Of a stretch of DNA of 64,000 nt, positions 38,803 through 51,011 are shown piece by piece. The first letter of the stretch is position 1. The number at the start of each line of letters is the position of its first letter. Origin of the DNA: Urechis unicinctus. Its lineage: Eukaryota; Annelida; Polychaeta; Xenopneusta; Urechidae. A model generated the notes under the pieces. It was not told where the DNA came from. It did no database searches and saw only the letters and a list, made by a program, of their open reading frames with translations. The DNA is taken from positions 75,375,178-75,439,177 of the forward strand of contig CM067344.1 in NCBI GenBank assembly GCA_034190875.2, given 5' to 3'. The translations under genes and the position numbers were made by a program.

Positions 38803-41800
38803 TGGTACCTGTTCTGCTCAATATCAGCCGGCAGACCGCATGACGATATTTCCCGACATGTGCTTATTTTAAGGTGAGAGTGGGAAGGGATTATGCCCTG
38901 CGATCTCGCGACAATAGAGCCCTGTATAAGTGACAAAAACTATCTAAACACGAAACTGATCTTTGAGTTCTCCTCGTCTTAAGGACAATGCCACATTCAC
39001 GCGGCCTAGAATTGTTTGCAATAGGGATATACATCGTTTATTCAATCCACTTTTGATTGCCTGTTTCCAGTGCGCCACTGTTATGACGTTGTAAGGGATA
39101 GCCCTGCGTCGTCAACACAACACCATATGTTAACATAGCTATCCATTGTAACATGTTGACAAGCCAACACAATGAAGGGTGGTGTTTCTCATGAGCGGCA
39201 AACGCGCTGCATTACACCAAGCCAGTTTAACTCACTGACACCGCGTTGAGGTATCTTAGAAAAGGGCCCACGATAATACTCCGCTAGCTTAGATGTTCTT
39301 ACCAGACAAGTTAGAAGATGAGGGTTTTTTTTATAACGTTTTAATATCATTGATTTACTTAGTTGATTAAGATGCTACTTGTTCGTTAACCGACGCATCC
39401 ACTTGTGGTAGCCGGAACTTAGACTGCACGAAACATATATCAGGTAACTCCCTCTGTTCTTTGGTCTGTTTTCAATGCTCAGTTGTGATTGCGATTTTGG
39501 AAGCTCACCTTAACATTTAGTAAGAGCCCCAGTAGATGCTCTAAGGTAATTGTATCGTATCATCAACCTGCATTAGAGTGTGCCGGTGTAGCGTGAAACG
39601 TGGAGAAGTGTCGATAACATTGGCAAATTGCTTCTCAATCGTCATCGGATAATAGTAAGTGCTGGTGAGATGGCCGACATATCCGTTGGTTAACATTTGT
39701 GGTAGGAATAGATGCAATTTATGGATACAATAGAATATACGGATACGTGGAGTGGCTCTGAAGAAGGAGATGTTTGACTATCCAGACACCATGTTAACAA
39801 TAGCCGATGAAGCATAGACGGAGGCACAGGCGTTGCTGCGTATGTTAAGATAAACAGTAATTCGCACTGTAAGCATCATCAACAAAACAAGCTGGCAACC
39901 GTATATAATGAGTTAAGACGTACCAATTGGGGTTTTTTTCAGGCTAATGAAGCTTTATGTCTATAAGCTTATAATCGATCTGCGATGGACTGACACATGG
40001 AGGTATTGGCTAAACATCGTATCATAAAACGATAAGATGGTGGAAATGTTGAAAGAGGGTCTTGTCAGAGAGTGAAAATGGCAATCTCAAGGGGACGTGA
40101 CAAAGCGAAAATGTGCCATTAGATTAATACGCCATTTTGGTGATATTTTAGACACGGAGTGGCCTGTCACCCGTTGAAGAATCAGACATCGCGACACGGG
40201 CATAATTTATTCATGTCCAAAGCTTTCTTTCCCCAAGACGACCAGCACACTATGCATTTCGAGCCAGCATTCTTCTTTCATACCACTCACACCTGTCACA
40301 TCCATTCACTCTATTGAATACCATACTGCATATAACCACGAAGCGTGATACAAGTGACGGATAGATTTTTAAAACAAGGCTGTTAGTCAATTATTCTCGA
40401 CCCGCTACTGCCAGTTCCATTCCAATTCAGCACAATACAATGCCACGTCCTGCAATGTTAAACCACAAAGAGCAAATATTTCAACTATCTGTGATATATC
40501 CTTCGACGTTTCCGATACAGCCATTTTGCCTTGCCTTAATCAATTTTGCTAAACATTTTTGTAAGGGTAAAGCCCCTTATGTAACTGGTGTGATAGCCTA
40601 ATTCGGTTTGCGTGATTCGAACATCGCTGGAGTCATCTGAATAAGTCACGAGCTTGATATGCGATGGGTATGAATTATCCTGCATCCATAACAACTAGCA
40701 ATTGCAATTGAAGCAAACGCTTCCTTTTGTACAACTTGAGATAATACAATATTGAGACGAAAGGCAGATTGGTGCTCGGTGGTAACATATTGGTAAATTA
40801 TTGTACTCGTATTTTGTACCCACAAGAAATTCTGCCCAAAGTGACAAATACGTGTTGAGCGATAATCTCTCCGATAATGCAAACAACAATGGGTTGAAAG
40901 TAAACTTCGTCCGAGATATGGACGTCATATCTTTAAAATAGCTGCACATAAAATGGCTCGTTCTGGAATCTGTGGTTGCCCTGAGTGTCTAAAACATCCG
41001 CCAGGTGGATGCTTATCTTTGAAAGAGATTGTTTGTCTCTATATAGCCCATTTTACAACCTCCTGTTATTGACCAACGATAATATGTATTATTAAATTAA
41101 CCAATATAATTTTACGCAAGAAGTAAACTCTGCCTTTTTGCCAGGTTGCTGTTACCCTATATTCAAGTAATTCAGACCGGATGTATATTCATTGAGACTT
41201 TACCATTAATTTGCGATACTAAAAGGAGAAGCCCATAGGAGAATTGAACCAGCAATTGCTGACTCGATCACGACTGAGGTGTTATCTCGACGCTGAGGGT
41301 AAGGATAATCGAGGTTACTGGTCATCCTCCCTGATATATCACGGCCCGATTGGCACATGCTGGTTTCCTTGATCGCCTCCTGCCATCCATGGGACGGTTC
41401 AAAGCCAGACCTTGACATTAAGTGGAGCGAAGATCGTGGAAAACGCTGCTTGGAATCTGCTTACCGACGTTTTCAACCCTCTTACTCACAAGCAGCCGCA
41501 AACAGGTTATGCTTACACATGATTAGTGAATCAATATTTAGTGCACACACTGCGTCACACTGACCCCCCGAATTTACATAAGATACTGATTCATCGATCA
41601 GAAGCCTAACGCCTTGTACGCCTAGAAACGAATACCCTTAAACGCTCCTAATGTGACCTCGATGCAGACCCCAATCAATTCCAAAGTGCGATTTCTATCC
41701 TCCATTTAGTCTTAGAGGATAGAAAATGTCCCGTATCCAGCTAGATCAATCCTATATGGTAGAGAACGATAGTTCTTCATTATTTTACTTCTATAGTTAT

Positions 41801-42523
41801 TTGATCACAACCTGTGACTATATGCACCACCGGAAATGGGCGTTAGTCCGAAGGTTTCTCTCAGATTGCTAGAAGCGCCATCATCTGCTTGGCTGCAAAT
41901 GTTAGGTATTCAAACGGCAGTTCAAGGTTACTGGTATGACACCGTTCATCTACCACGTTAACATTAAAACCTTTTAGTGTCTCGTTGTTGGTGTCTAAAG
42001 GTAGGAAATAAAAGATGCAGGGAATATGGCTCATCATGTAGGTTGCACAGCGCCACAATGTGACATATTGTCATCCTTTGCATTATTCTTTGCATTACTC
42101 CATGTTTCACTGGCTCTGGTGATGTACGATGATGTGTGACATGGAGCGATGGGGAGCTATATGTGTCCCTGTTGTATCGTGCTACATTATGTATTACTCT
42201 ATGTCCTCACATATCATTGTATCTAACAGTTACTCCTGCCAAACGGTGTTTGATGCATCGCCATAATTTAGATGGCTGGTCTACTACTACAATACATATT
42301 CACACTTAATAACGCATCTAATGTTTGTCGGGTTCAAGATAACAGTGGCAGTAAAATGTATCATAGCTGAAACACTTAGTTGCAATACCCGTTATCTGCA
42401 ATAGTGTTCTAAACAGCGCTCCAGGTTGAACCTTTAATCAGCACAAAAACGACTCCAGTCAGAGTTGCTCTTGCCTTGTGGGTTGGAGATAATTGAGCAG
42501 TGTCTAAATCCTGGTGGTTTTGT
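38803..42523. other. Intergenic; one short perfect hairpin
   Basis: No gene supported. TTTCTATCCTC (41692-41702) and GAGGATAGAAA (41715-41725) form an 11-bp perfect stem with a 12-base loop, which could be chance in this length of DNA. Confidence 0.4.
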
Positions 42524-42748
42524 CAAAGAGTTTATCGCTAAACTAAGTGGGCTCACTTCGAGTGGTTCTGCAGTGATCGCTTCCTTAACTATAATACACT
42601 GCAATCGTAAGGTGGCGCTACCGTGACACAAACAAAATGCACATGGGAATACTGGGCTGACGTCACTGCGATTGATGAGAGCGTAAAATATGCCGTTTCG
42701 CCGAAAATAGCAAGTTCTCCAATAAATAAATGTCAACTTGATAGATTA
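42524..42748 (-). repeat. Dispersed repeat R2, near-full copy, with a CRE palindrome
   Basis: Read on the minus strand this matches 63201-63454 along its length: TCAAGTTGACATT, CTCTCATCAAT, TGACGTCAGCCCAGTATT, CGCCACCTTACGATTGCAG, TGTATTATA and AATAAACTCTTTG-type blocks in the same order. TGACGTCA (42658-42665), a full cAMP-response-element palindrome, is kept in both. Overlapping open frames on the minus strand (100 codons, 42434-42736) reflect no known protein. Confidence 0.8.
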
Positions 42749-43189
42749 TGGAAAACATTTCGCCTCTAACAGCGTCCGCGCAGTTTACGATCCTCGATCT
42801 TTCATGTCGGCACTGTGGATAGTAGTTTTAGATTGTCTATGTCTGAAGCGAGAGAACTGGCCTGGGGTCGACAAAAACATTTTTGGCATGTCAGCGGGAT
42901 TGAGCGAAGAGTTTAAAGCTACGCTGTGCTGCGTGACGATGAAATCACTTGAAAGACACCCCTGACATCAGAGGAGGATACCATGAAATCAACAAAAGCA
43001 GACGTGACGGTTGATCCAACGATTCGGGGCTCGGTGGCTGTTAAAGATATGGAGTCATCAGATTTGTGGAGGTGACTACAGCTCCAAATTAAACAGAGAA
43101 TTTCAGTTGTTTTAAGAGACACTATAACAAGACGCTATAAAAAATAGCTTTTATAGACAGGTGACATTTTCACATATTTTCCCGAGAGA
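42749..43189. other. Between R2 copies, nothing recognised
   Basis: Open frames of 75 and 67 codons on opposite strands overlap here and show no motif. Confidence 0.35.
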
Positions 43190-43232
43190 AGGGCTTGAGT
43201 GAGCGCTCTTAGCGAAGCTACAAACTCTTTGG
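43190..43232 (+). repeat. Dispersed repeat R2, 3' end fragment
   Basis: CTCTTAGCGAAGC, then ACAAACTCTTTGG, matches the end of the copy at 63429-63454. The upstream part is not recognisable apart from GGTGACATTTTC at 43160. Confidence 0.6.
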
Positions 43233-46200
43233 TTTTATTCAATGCGAGCACCCATAACCTGCAACATTTGCATTACTAGCATTTACGATGTTCTGTAGAC
43301 CATTACAATTGGTAAAAATGCAGTGGTGAGTGAGACACGTGACGTTTCACACATTTAAGGATCAGAAATTAAGAACGCAGTTCCGTTTATTGTACGATGC
43401 AAAAATTTGCTGGGCTCGAAGGGATGATGATTTGCAGCCTAACAACTCCAACACAAACAGAACTTTAAAGGGGTAATAATTCGTTATCAGCACAACGCAT
43501 GCGACTGTCATATCTGAAACTGAGGTTACAGTACAAACACCAGACACCGACCTCTGGTGTCACGTTATCAATATCGAAAAACATGGCCACGATTTTGTCC
43601 GTTAACTTGCTTTGTCCAGATTTTTGCTCCATTTGATCTAATGTAAAACGCATAATAGCTCCTTAACCCTTTGCTTAACTAATAGTCTCAACCTATTACA
43701 TATCATATCATTTCGTATTACTTTATAAATACTGTAAAGCAAAATAGTTCTCGCATAGTATTGGCAACCCCGTCTACTGCAAGGCAGCACCAAACGGCGC
43801 ATCCACGATACCCGGCTTCACAATACAGGAAAGCGTTCATCTATCACGCTCATCTGTTGTATATCACCCTTGTAGCCCGGTGTAACAAAGCGTATTACTG
43901 CGATATAAATTGGAGATTGGTACATGATGCAATCATATAATTTCCCATGGCCTGGACTTTTCGTGTTGAAGGAGCCTAAAGCTTAATGATATCCTCGTTA
44001 TCCGAACACCATCGTTAACATAATCCATTTGTTAGTGTTAATAGTTATCTGGATAAATCTCTTGTTAGATAGATATCACGATATAACTTTCTCAAACGAC
44101 GTATCGTTGAAAGCACAGTTAAATATAGCAACCGATCCTTATTATGGATGATAGCCATCCATAACATTCATTGAATCGTATTGAGCCGCTAGATTAAGAC
44201 AACGTATATAATCGGCAGGTGGACATTTATCTTTAATTAGTTATGTTGCTTTTGTAGCCCTCACCCTCGGTCACTCTTTAGTCATTCAGGCTGAAGTCAA
44301 AGCAGCTGTTCATAATACCATCTTAGCTGTATTCCTCTGGACGCTATCCAGCTATACCCATTACAACACTTGACGTGGTCACAAAATAGACTTTGGCCCA
44401 TTTTGTGTAAAACGTCATGAATGGGTGAAACATCGCAATGCATATTCCAAAAGGAATCAGAATTTCCCATCATTAATAAACGATTACAGTAAAGACAAAA
44501 TGTCATTACTTCACCATATGCTATGCGAGATATGGCTTTGGTTCAAATGCAACATAAATCATTCATGGATTTCTAAGGATCTCTGTTTGGATTGCATGCC
44601 CACCGCCATTCTTCCCGTATCTGTATTGTAAATAACGCTGGTTAGTATTGTTATTTCATGCGTACTGGAATTATATGGACATAAACAATATGTCAAAATG
44701 TATGACCCAGCATCATATTGCATATATGGGTGAATAATCTGCATATCACCGAGAGACGACCAACAATTGAGTGTCGTTCTTTACAAGAACAAGTAGGGTC
44801 AACTTTTTCAACTTTGTCAGGATCATTAATACTTGATGAAATATCGAGTTCCATCATGTCATATTTGCAACTCGTCTTTTATCCGACATCACAACTCGAC
44901 TGACACACCAACTTTGTCATATAATCAGCGATACTGATCCCGGTTTGGTTGTACCTTATCCGGATTTTACGGAACGCTGTACTGATCTGCACCATAAATA
45001 CGACGATTTGTGCGACCGATCACATCAACGAGAACAGTCACAACATACAGCGTTTCAGTAAAGAATAAATAATGGTATGTTGCGAAAGACAAGGTGAAAG
45101 TTTATCCAGCGTTAGTCGCCTTTTATCTGTGAAACCGAGCGTCCATGAAAATGGGGTTGGCATTCCAATTTTATGCTCATAGCTGTTACAGCACCAAATG
45201 ATGCATAACCCAGGTAATGACTACCGACGATAGGAAAACGATATGCAAATGGCCGATGATATGCACCAATGGTTAAATCTTGTGGCAGTGACACAGGGAA
45301 CTGCGACGATGCATCTGCATATTCTACAGAAGCAAGCGCAAGGCTGCGCAAGTTCCACTTAGCGCTCTTACGAGGAGTTGATTAGCTGAACAACATATCT
45401 TACATCCAGACATTGAGTAACCACCCCGGGGATGCATATTTGAAGACCACCAGATGGGACCGATCGCGTATATGACCAATCAAGGATGGCACCCATAACT
45501 TGACGACCCTTCACTTGTGTCACTCAAAAGTGTGCAGTGATATATATTTGATAAATCAACTTTCATGGTGCAATAGGTAAATTGTTGCGTTTTTGGTGCT
45601 TTTCAATATTTTTATAAACCTTTACATATGTTCAAATTTATACGACAGCATGCCAAACATTCAACCTATCAGGAACGCTGACACAAAAGATCTGCTACTT
45701 TCGTCTTTGACTGAATAGAAATGTTCCTCTTATTGGACAGTGATGAGATGCATTTGATGTGAAGTATATATATTAATTGTTAAATAAAAGTAAGTACATC
45801 GCACACATACGAACATATATGAAACTTTGAGAATACCAAAAATATGAGTTAACGCTTTGTAATGTGTGCTAGGATCAATAAAGGTCATTTGCTCTCCGCT
45901 TGTACCAAGATGAAGCCGTGTTCTTATATTACCACGAAAATGCCATTGATCAAACATTTATCGACGTGTGCAATACGCAATGGCGTCTATTACACACAGA
46001 GACGCTGTTATGCATTAATGCTATTAGTACCGCGTCTCGCACAATAGGAATCCGCAACTGTTTTGTTAAAATGGATGTGTTCTTAATCAGAGCATCACTT
46101 GCACTATAGTGTAACGACTTGGCTAAGTGCTCAGTGAGCATGAATATATTTCTGACAATAGCTTCACAAACAAGCAGAAGAAGTCCTGCTCCAAAAAACG

Positions 46201-47018
46201 CTACAAAACCATATGGTACATATTGTTACCATCTATCATATAATAGTCTTAATACTGCATTCACAACCACCAGTGATACTAATGGTTAGTTGTTGGAAGC
46301 AACCATAATAGAATGATACGCTGCGGGCGTCAAACTCTGATACCATCATAAAATAAACTGGATTTTGACTACCTTGGTAGGTGGTACTGAATCATAAGTC
46401 AATTTTATTATGCAAATTCAAGTCAATGTCAGGTGTTTTGGAAAGTGATTACTGATGTATTTTACTGATGTGTTTTACTGATTGTGGCTAAATACATGTA
46501 GACAACCTAAATAGTGCATCGCTTGGTGTTGCATTACCATATCAATGCATTGAGAAACTCGAAAGTAAATTGCTTTAGCTTCTTCAGAATCAATGAAATG
46601 TATCTATTCACTACACAGGGGTTGGTTGATTCAAACCTTGCTGGTGTGAGATGACATTACGATATCTACATCAAGGCATCTTATCACTTTTGGCATTCGT
46701 AGTAAGCATAGTTTCCATTGCTTCTATTAAGTATAAATCAGCAGATTCCCGTGTCTTGAGATGCTAAGCTTTCAGTATGGCTTTATCATTCGATGGTAAA
46801 AATAACAAATGGCCGTGCAGGAATTGCTTGTTGCTAATGGAATTGATTTTTGACACTTTAAGTGGTGCATGATAATTGAATGTTTGAAAAGAGCAATGAC
46901 TATAATTTATGCATCAAAGTACCTTGCTGCAAGATTTTCGTATTCATAGGAACAAGCAAAACTTAGGCCACCTAGTCTGGATTTTTACGGTCCCAAAATA
47001 GCCACCAGCCACGCTCGT
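43233..47018. other. Intergenic, possible weak R1 trace
   Basis: ATTACTGCGATATAAATTGGAGATTGGTAC at 43894 resembles the GATATTGCGATGCAAAATAGAGATTGGTTC block of R1, but the match is short. At 46451-46486 a 13-base unit (ACTGATGTATTTT) is repeated about 2.5 times. No gene supported. Confidence 0.35.
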
Positions 47019-47309
<291 letters not shown>

Positions 47310-47398
47310 GATATATATATATATATATCTAGATATATCTATATATATATCTATATATATATATATATATATAGAGATATATAGGATATATATATCTA

Positions 47399-47455
<57 letters not shown>
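47310..47455. repeat. Second TA microsatellite with GATA/CTATCTA interruptions
   Basis: TA dinucleotides with scattered TCTA/TAGA, then a pure run of about 50 bases ending at 47455. It sits directly between the foldback element and the first traceable exon of the transposase gene. Confidence 0.95.
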
Positions 47456-47459
<4 letters not shown>

Positions 47460-47527
47460 TTCAACAATCTGGTATTCTTGGCATTCTACAACGAGTAGTG
47501 GATCCTTATTTCACTGAGTATTAACAG

Positions 47528-49435
47528 GCTCGATTTGCCCCTCTCGCCTTTCTGGCGAGGCTGAGGGGGATAACCTGCCGGAGAACCAGGAAGAGTCAGA
47601 TCAACTGGAGGAGTGAGAAGTGTTTGGTATTTACTATTCAACCCTGAGGTTGCCAGACAAGTGTCACTGCGGGTCCCTTCACACTACGTCAGCAACCTCA
47701 AATGGAACTGGGGTCATTTTGAAATCGATAAGAAATCAATAATTACTGGTCCAATGATACATTCATGCACAGGAACTGGCAAATCATAAACTCCGGTGGG
47801 AGCATTTTGGTATTGTGTACTTTTAGGTTTGTAACAGACATGGCCATCTCATCCACCAGCAGGGGTCTCATCCCATGGTCAAAGGGGTGAATGTTGGAGA
47901 CTTGGCTTTAAGCAGCGCTGTCGTCCTCTCCGGCAATAATTTTGGTAAAGTAACCCTAATGATGAGGTTTATGGGCCTGTCCTGTCATTCACCAGCTACT
48001 CACACCAGATATGCAGGTGTCTAAGTGAGCCCTGTTGTACAAGACCGGTGGGATTCGATACAGCATGAATGTTTCACCCGCCTCAGAGGACAGCCTCTCA
48101 TTTTAAGTTGTATGACCATCAACATGTAATAAACATTAGCACTAGCATACCAATGGCCTATCACATTTATAATGATTGGCATGCACAAAAGCTTATTTTG
48201 GTTGCTTTTATGTGATGGACGGATGGATAGTCCTGGTCACAATGCGATGTATTGTACATTCACGTTGATGCACCAGGACACATCAGAGATTGTCTACATG
48301 GTATGTTTCGACAAGCGACAGACAGCCAAGAACTCCATGCGGATGGAGGCTTTTGACCTGGAGGTTGCAATGAACCATCTCCTGGAGCATGGTCTGGATG
48401 TAAAGGAGGTGGTCACGGACCAGCATCCCCAGGTCATCATATGCCGCTGTGTCCTTAGACAATGTGGTGAGGACTGCTCCACCACACCACAAGTAAACAC
48501 CAGTGGATCACAATTGAGGAAGAGATTGATCAGTGCCACCACTCTGATGATTGCCCAGAAAGAACCGACAATCTTCTTGTCCCCGGCTCACCTGCACACA
48601 ACGCTCTGCAGCGCATTGTGCTTGACAAGCGCTTTGTTGCAAATATACCTTACTTTGTGAATTTCAGGTATAAAAATTATCGCATCCTCACTTATTCAGT
48701 CGTTAAAATATATTCCATTGGCACATAAGTTAGACTGTCTAATAATTTTTTTGCAGACTGACTGATGCTCTCGAAAACTTTCATCAGCTGATATTGATGT
48801 ACTTAGCCAAGAAATTTTCTTTTGGGTGGGTATTTTCCATAGCAAATATGTTGACTAACGCTTGCTTCGTCTATTCTTATATGAATGTAAACTTAGGTCA
48901 GGTCAACTTAGCTATGGTCTTGAACGTTTCTTAACCCTAGTTCAAAGGTTGTTGCACAGGTATCCGTCATACCTTGCCCGCAATCAACTTGCAGCTATTG
49001 ACCACAACAGCCATAGAGATCGGACATATGCACTCAAGAAGGATGGTCAGCCAATGTAAGTCTTGTCACAACCACTCAACTACACACTGACTAAATGTCC
49101 TATCAGAAATCAAGGTGACGATGTCACACATGTAATGTGTTCTAGCTATTTGGCCATTTAAAACAATTTTGTTGTGTTACTGGTACAGCACTCGCTTCAA
49201 CAAGCAGTCAATGATGTGGTCATCAGTTAAACGGAAAGTGGCCAAAACTTACGCCTATATACCCAGTATGATGGAAGAAATCTTAAGGCGTAGACAATGT
49301 GACAGTATTCACCAATGACAACCAAAACGCTCTGCTGATGACCCCTGCAACATCAGTCAGAACATTGCTCCTGTTCTAAGGCCGTCTACAAAGGAAATAG
49401 CTCAGATGCAGGTATCTCGTTATGTTAAAGAATAA
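47528..49435 (+). mobile_element. Decayed multi-exon DDE-type transposase gene (DGRxDSPG family)
   Basis: Recognised from conserved blocks of a transposase-like family common in fish, cnidarian and echinoderm genomes. In order: an acidic exon then a CHCG zinc-type motif (47528-47735); SHPMVKGVNVGDLALSSAVV and GNNFGKVTLMMRFMGL (exon from 47827, donor GCAG/GTGTCT near 48020); DGRMDSPGHNAMYCTFT with the first Asp (48215 on); VVTDQHPQV with the second Asp (48412); GSPAHNALQRIVLDKRF to donor 48667/GTATAA; exon 48757-48825 (ALENFHQL, probable third acid); exon 48960-49055 (ARNQLAAIDHN); exon 49189 to a donor after 49410 (WSSVKRKVAKTYAYIP). Splice junctions keep frame between the last four exons. 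The copy is broken: the middle between TDQHPQV and HHTTSKHQW is missing (roughly 80 residues in relatives), with a frame change beside it, an in-frame stop near 47610, and TGA at 49316-49318 inside the tail that otherwise continues (NISQNIAPVLRPS). Superfamily (Kolobok- or IS4EU-like) uncertain. Confidence 0.8.
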
Positions 49436-49508
49436 GATTCGGAAACCTGTGTTTGTTCATATGTACATATATTTTATTTCAAATGTGTGGAAATCCAAAC
49501 TGTATTGT

Positions 49509-49514
49509 AATAAA
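49509..49514 (+). terminator. Poly(A) signal for the transposase gene
   Basis: AATAAA about 75 bases after the last traceable transposase coding block. On the other strand, TTTATT at 49473-49478 is an AATAAA in the orientation of the convergent gene, so the two transcripts could overlap at their 3' ends. Confidence 0.5.
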
Positions 49515-49856
49515 TACTACATGAACTCTTTTTATGCCACATCTTTTTTCATCAGGACCATAATTATGGACATAAAAAGTCAAAAATGAAGATTATCCGT
49601 CATGACTAATTGACAGTAGTAAGTAAACCTGGGTTATTAATTTTTACATCATATTTTGTTCTGTATGCGAGATAAAAAATTGACTATTATAAGAATGCTC
49701 ATCAAATAATACTCAAACAAATAGACATAAAAATATTCAATGAAAATAATATCAGAGGTTTTGTGAGACTAGGCAATTTCAATACTGGGACAACAATATA
49801 ATCCACACCAAAAAAACCCCAGAAGAATAAGATAAAAAACATTAAAGCTAAGAATA
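49515..49856. other. Shared 3' flank of two convergent genes
   Basis: AT-rich, A-rich stretch with no coding content, probably 3' untranslated sequence of either gene. Confidence 0.4.
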
Positions 49857-51011
49857 TTACGCCAATCTGCTTAGTTTAAACCCAGTGTATTGTCCATACT
49901 GGTCAGGGTAGAGATCCCGGATCTTCCAGACACAACAGGAGGGAATAAGCCTCCAGTTGCCCTCCCCCCCAAAAACCATGGATCGAGAGCACAAATTGCC
50001 GATAGGCAGCATGTCTCAGCATTTTATATTGGTCTTCAATGACCACATCCAATTCCCCGAGCAAGTCCGCCCGATATCTGTTGTTCAACTCTTTCCATTT
50101 GAGGTAACATAGATGTACAAAAGTCGGGTTTGGTATTACAACATTGCCGCTCCACAGAGGTAGACATCTCTCTACACTGAACACAGATGCACCAGTCTGG
50201 TGAAGTGGTGGTGCTCACAGGGTGAAATCCTTCTGTCGGCAGTGTAGGTTGTCGGGACATGAACTGGGCGACTGTAAGTGCCAATTGTGGCTGCCTGTCC
50301 AAAAGTCAACCAGCAACTGCCGTACCCCATTTAAATCAAGCTTCTGCACAAAATTCTGAAAAATTGCAAACAATCAAAAGTCTGCATTTTCATGGATTGA
50401 ATATTTCCAATACAAATCCCTCTCTGTGACCAAAATTGCATGAAGGTTTTTCGAGCTACTGAAGAATGCCAACTGCTGAGTTGTACAATACCTTCAATTT
50501 CTCTTTCCGTGACAGCTCTAAAGATTCAGCTGTCAATGTACTCTGCTCTAGGGCCTGGATGGTTCTTGGTGTGTTGCCAAGGTTGCCTCTTCGAACTGGA
50601 TTCACTTGCTTTCGGCCTGTCGAGGTCTACAAACCAATTAGAACAAGTAAAAATACATGGTTCAATAAGCCCAACATGGGACCCCCTATTTACTGATAAA
50701 AAGCAGGCAAAGCAACCCCAATAGTACCTTGTTTGAAGAAGAAGGGGCTCCTTTGCCTCCTCTACGGGCTGGTCTGCGACCTCCTTTTCTTCCTTGCGTC
50801 TCGGACACCTGTGTCATGGTGAACAATTTCATTAAACACATCCTTCTCAGTCCTAACGGATATACTGAGATCAATAAAATACCCCTTATAAAAATCCAAT
50901 TTCAATAATATAGGAACCAACCTCAGTTCCACACAGGTTGTCAGATTCATTACTACGACCCCTACCCGGGCCTCTTCTTGTGCGTAATCCCCTTCTTGGC
51001 GGAATGCACAT
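49857..51011 (-). pseudogene. Four-exon gene with Arg/Gly-rich N-terminus and P2X7 intracellular-like Cys-rich domain; frame-broken last exon
   Basis: Read on the minus strand. Exon 1 (51011-50922) starts with ATG, encoding MCIPPRRGLRTRRGPGRGRS and an acidic end. Exon 2 (50808-50728) encodes TQGRKGGRRPARRGGKG. Exon 3 (50626-50492) encodes TSTGRKQVNPVRRGNLG and a charged helix. Exon 4 (50355-49857) holds a helical lead (NFVQKLDLNGVRQLLVDF), then DWCICVQCREMSTSVERQCC, then [14 protein letters not shown], then [20 protein letters not shown] and QYTGFKLS. The three introns are all phase 0 with GT/AG ends. The Cys-rich domain matches the zinc/lipid-binding intracellular domain of P2X7 receptors, which occurs in many invertebrate proteins without the channel. 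No channel part is present. Exon 4 changes frame about three times: near 50301 (A4 run), between 50110 and 50165, and at the C7/A5 run 49964-49975. These may be decay or homopolymer errors in the assembly. Function unknown. Confidence 0.75.

Noticed and set aside
38079-38936. Open frames of up to 285 codons on both strands
   Set aside because: They run through the TA array and encode only alternating Ile and Tyr; they are a product of the microsatellite.
41206-41330. tRNA- or SINE-like B box (GGTTCAATTC on the minus strand)
   Set aside because: The distance to any A-box-like sequence is wrong and no cloverleaf can be drawn.
41692-41725. Perfect 11-bp hairpin as a regulatory element
   Set aside because: About one such stem is expected by chance in 64 kb, and no gene is near.
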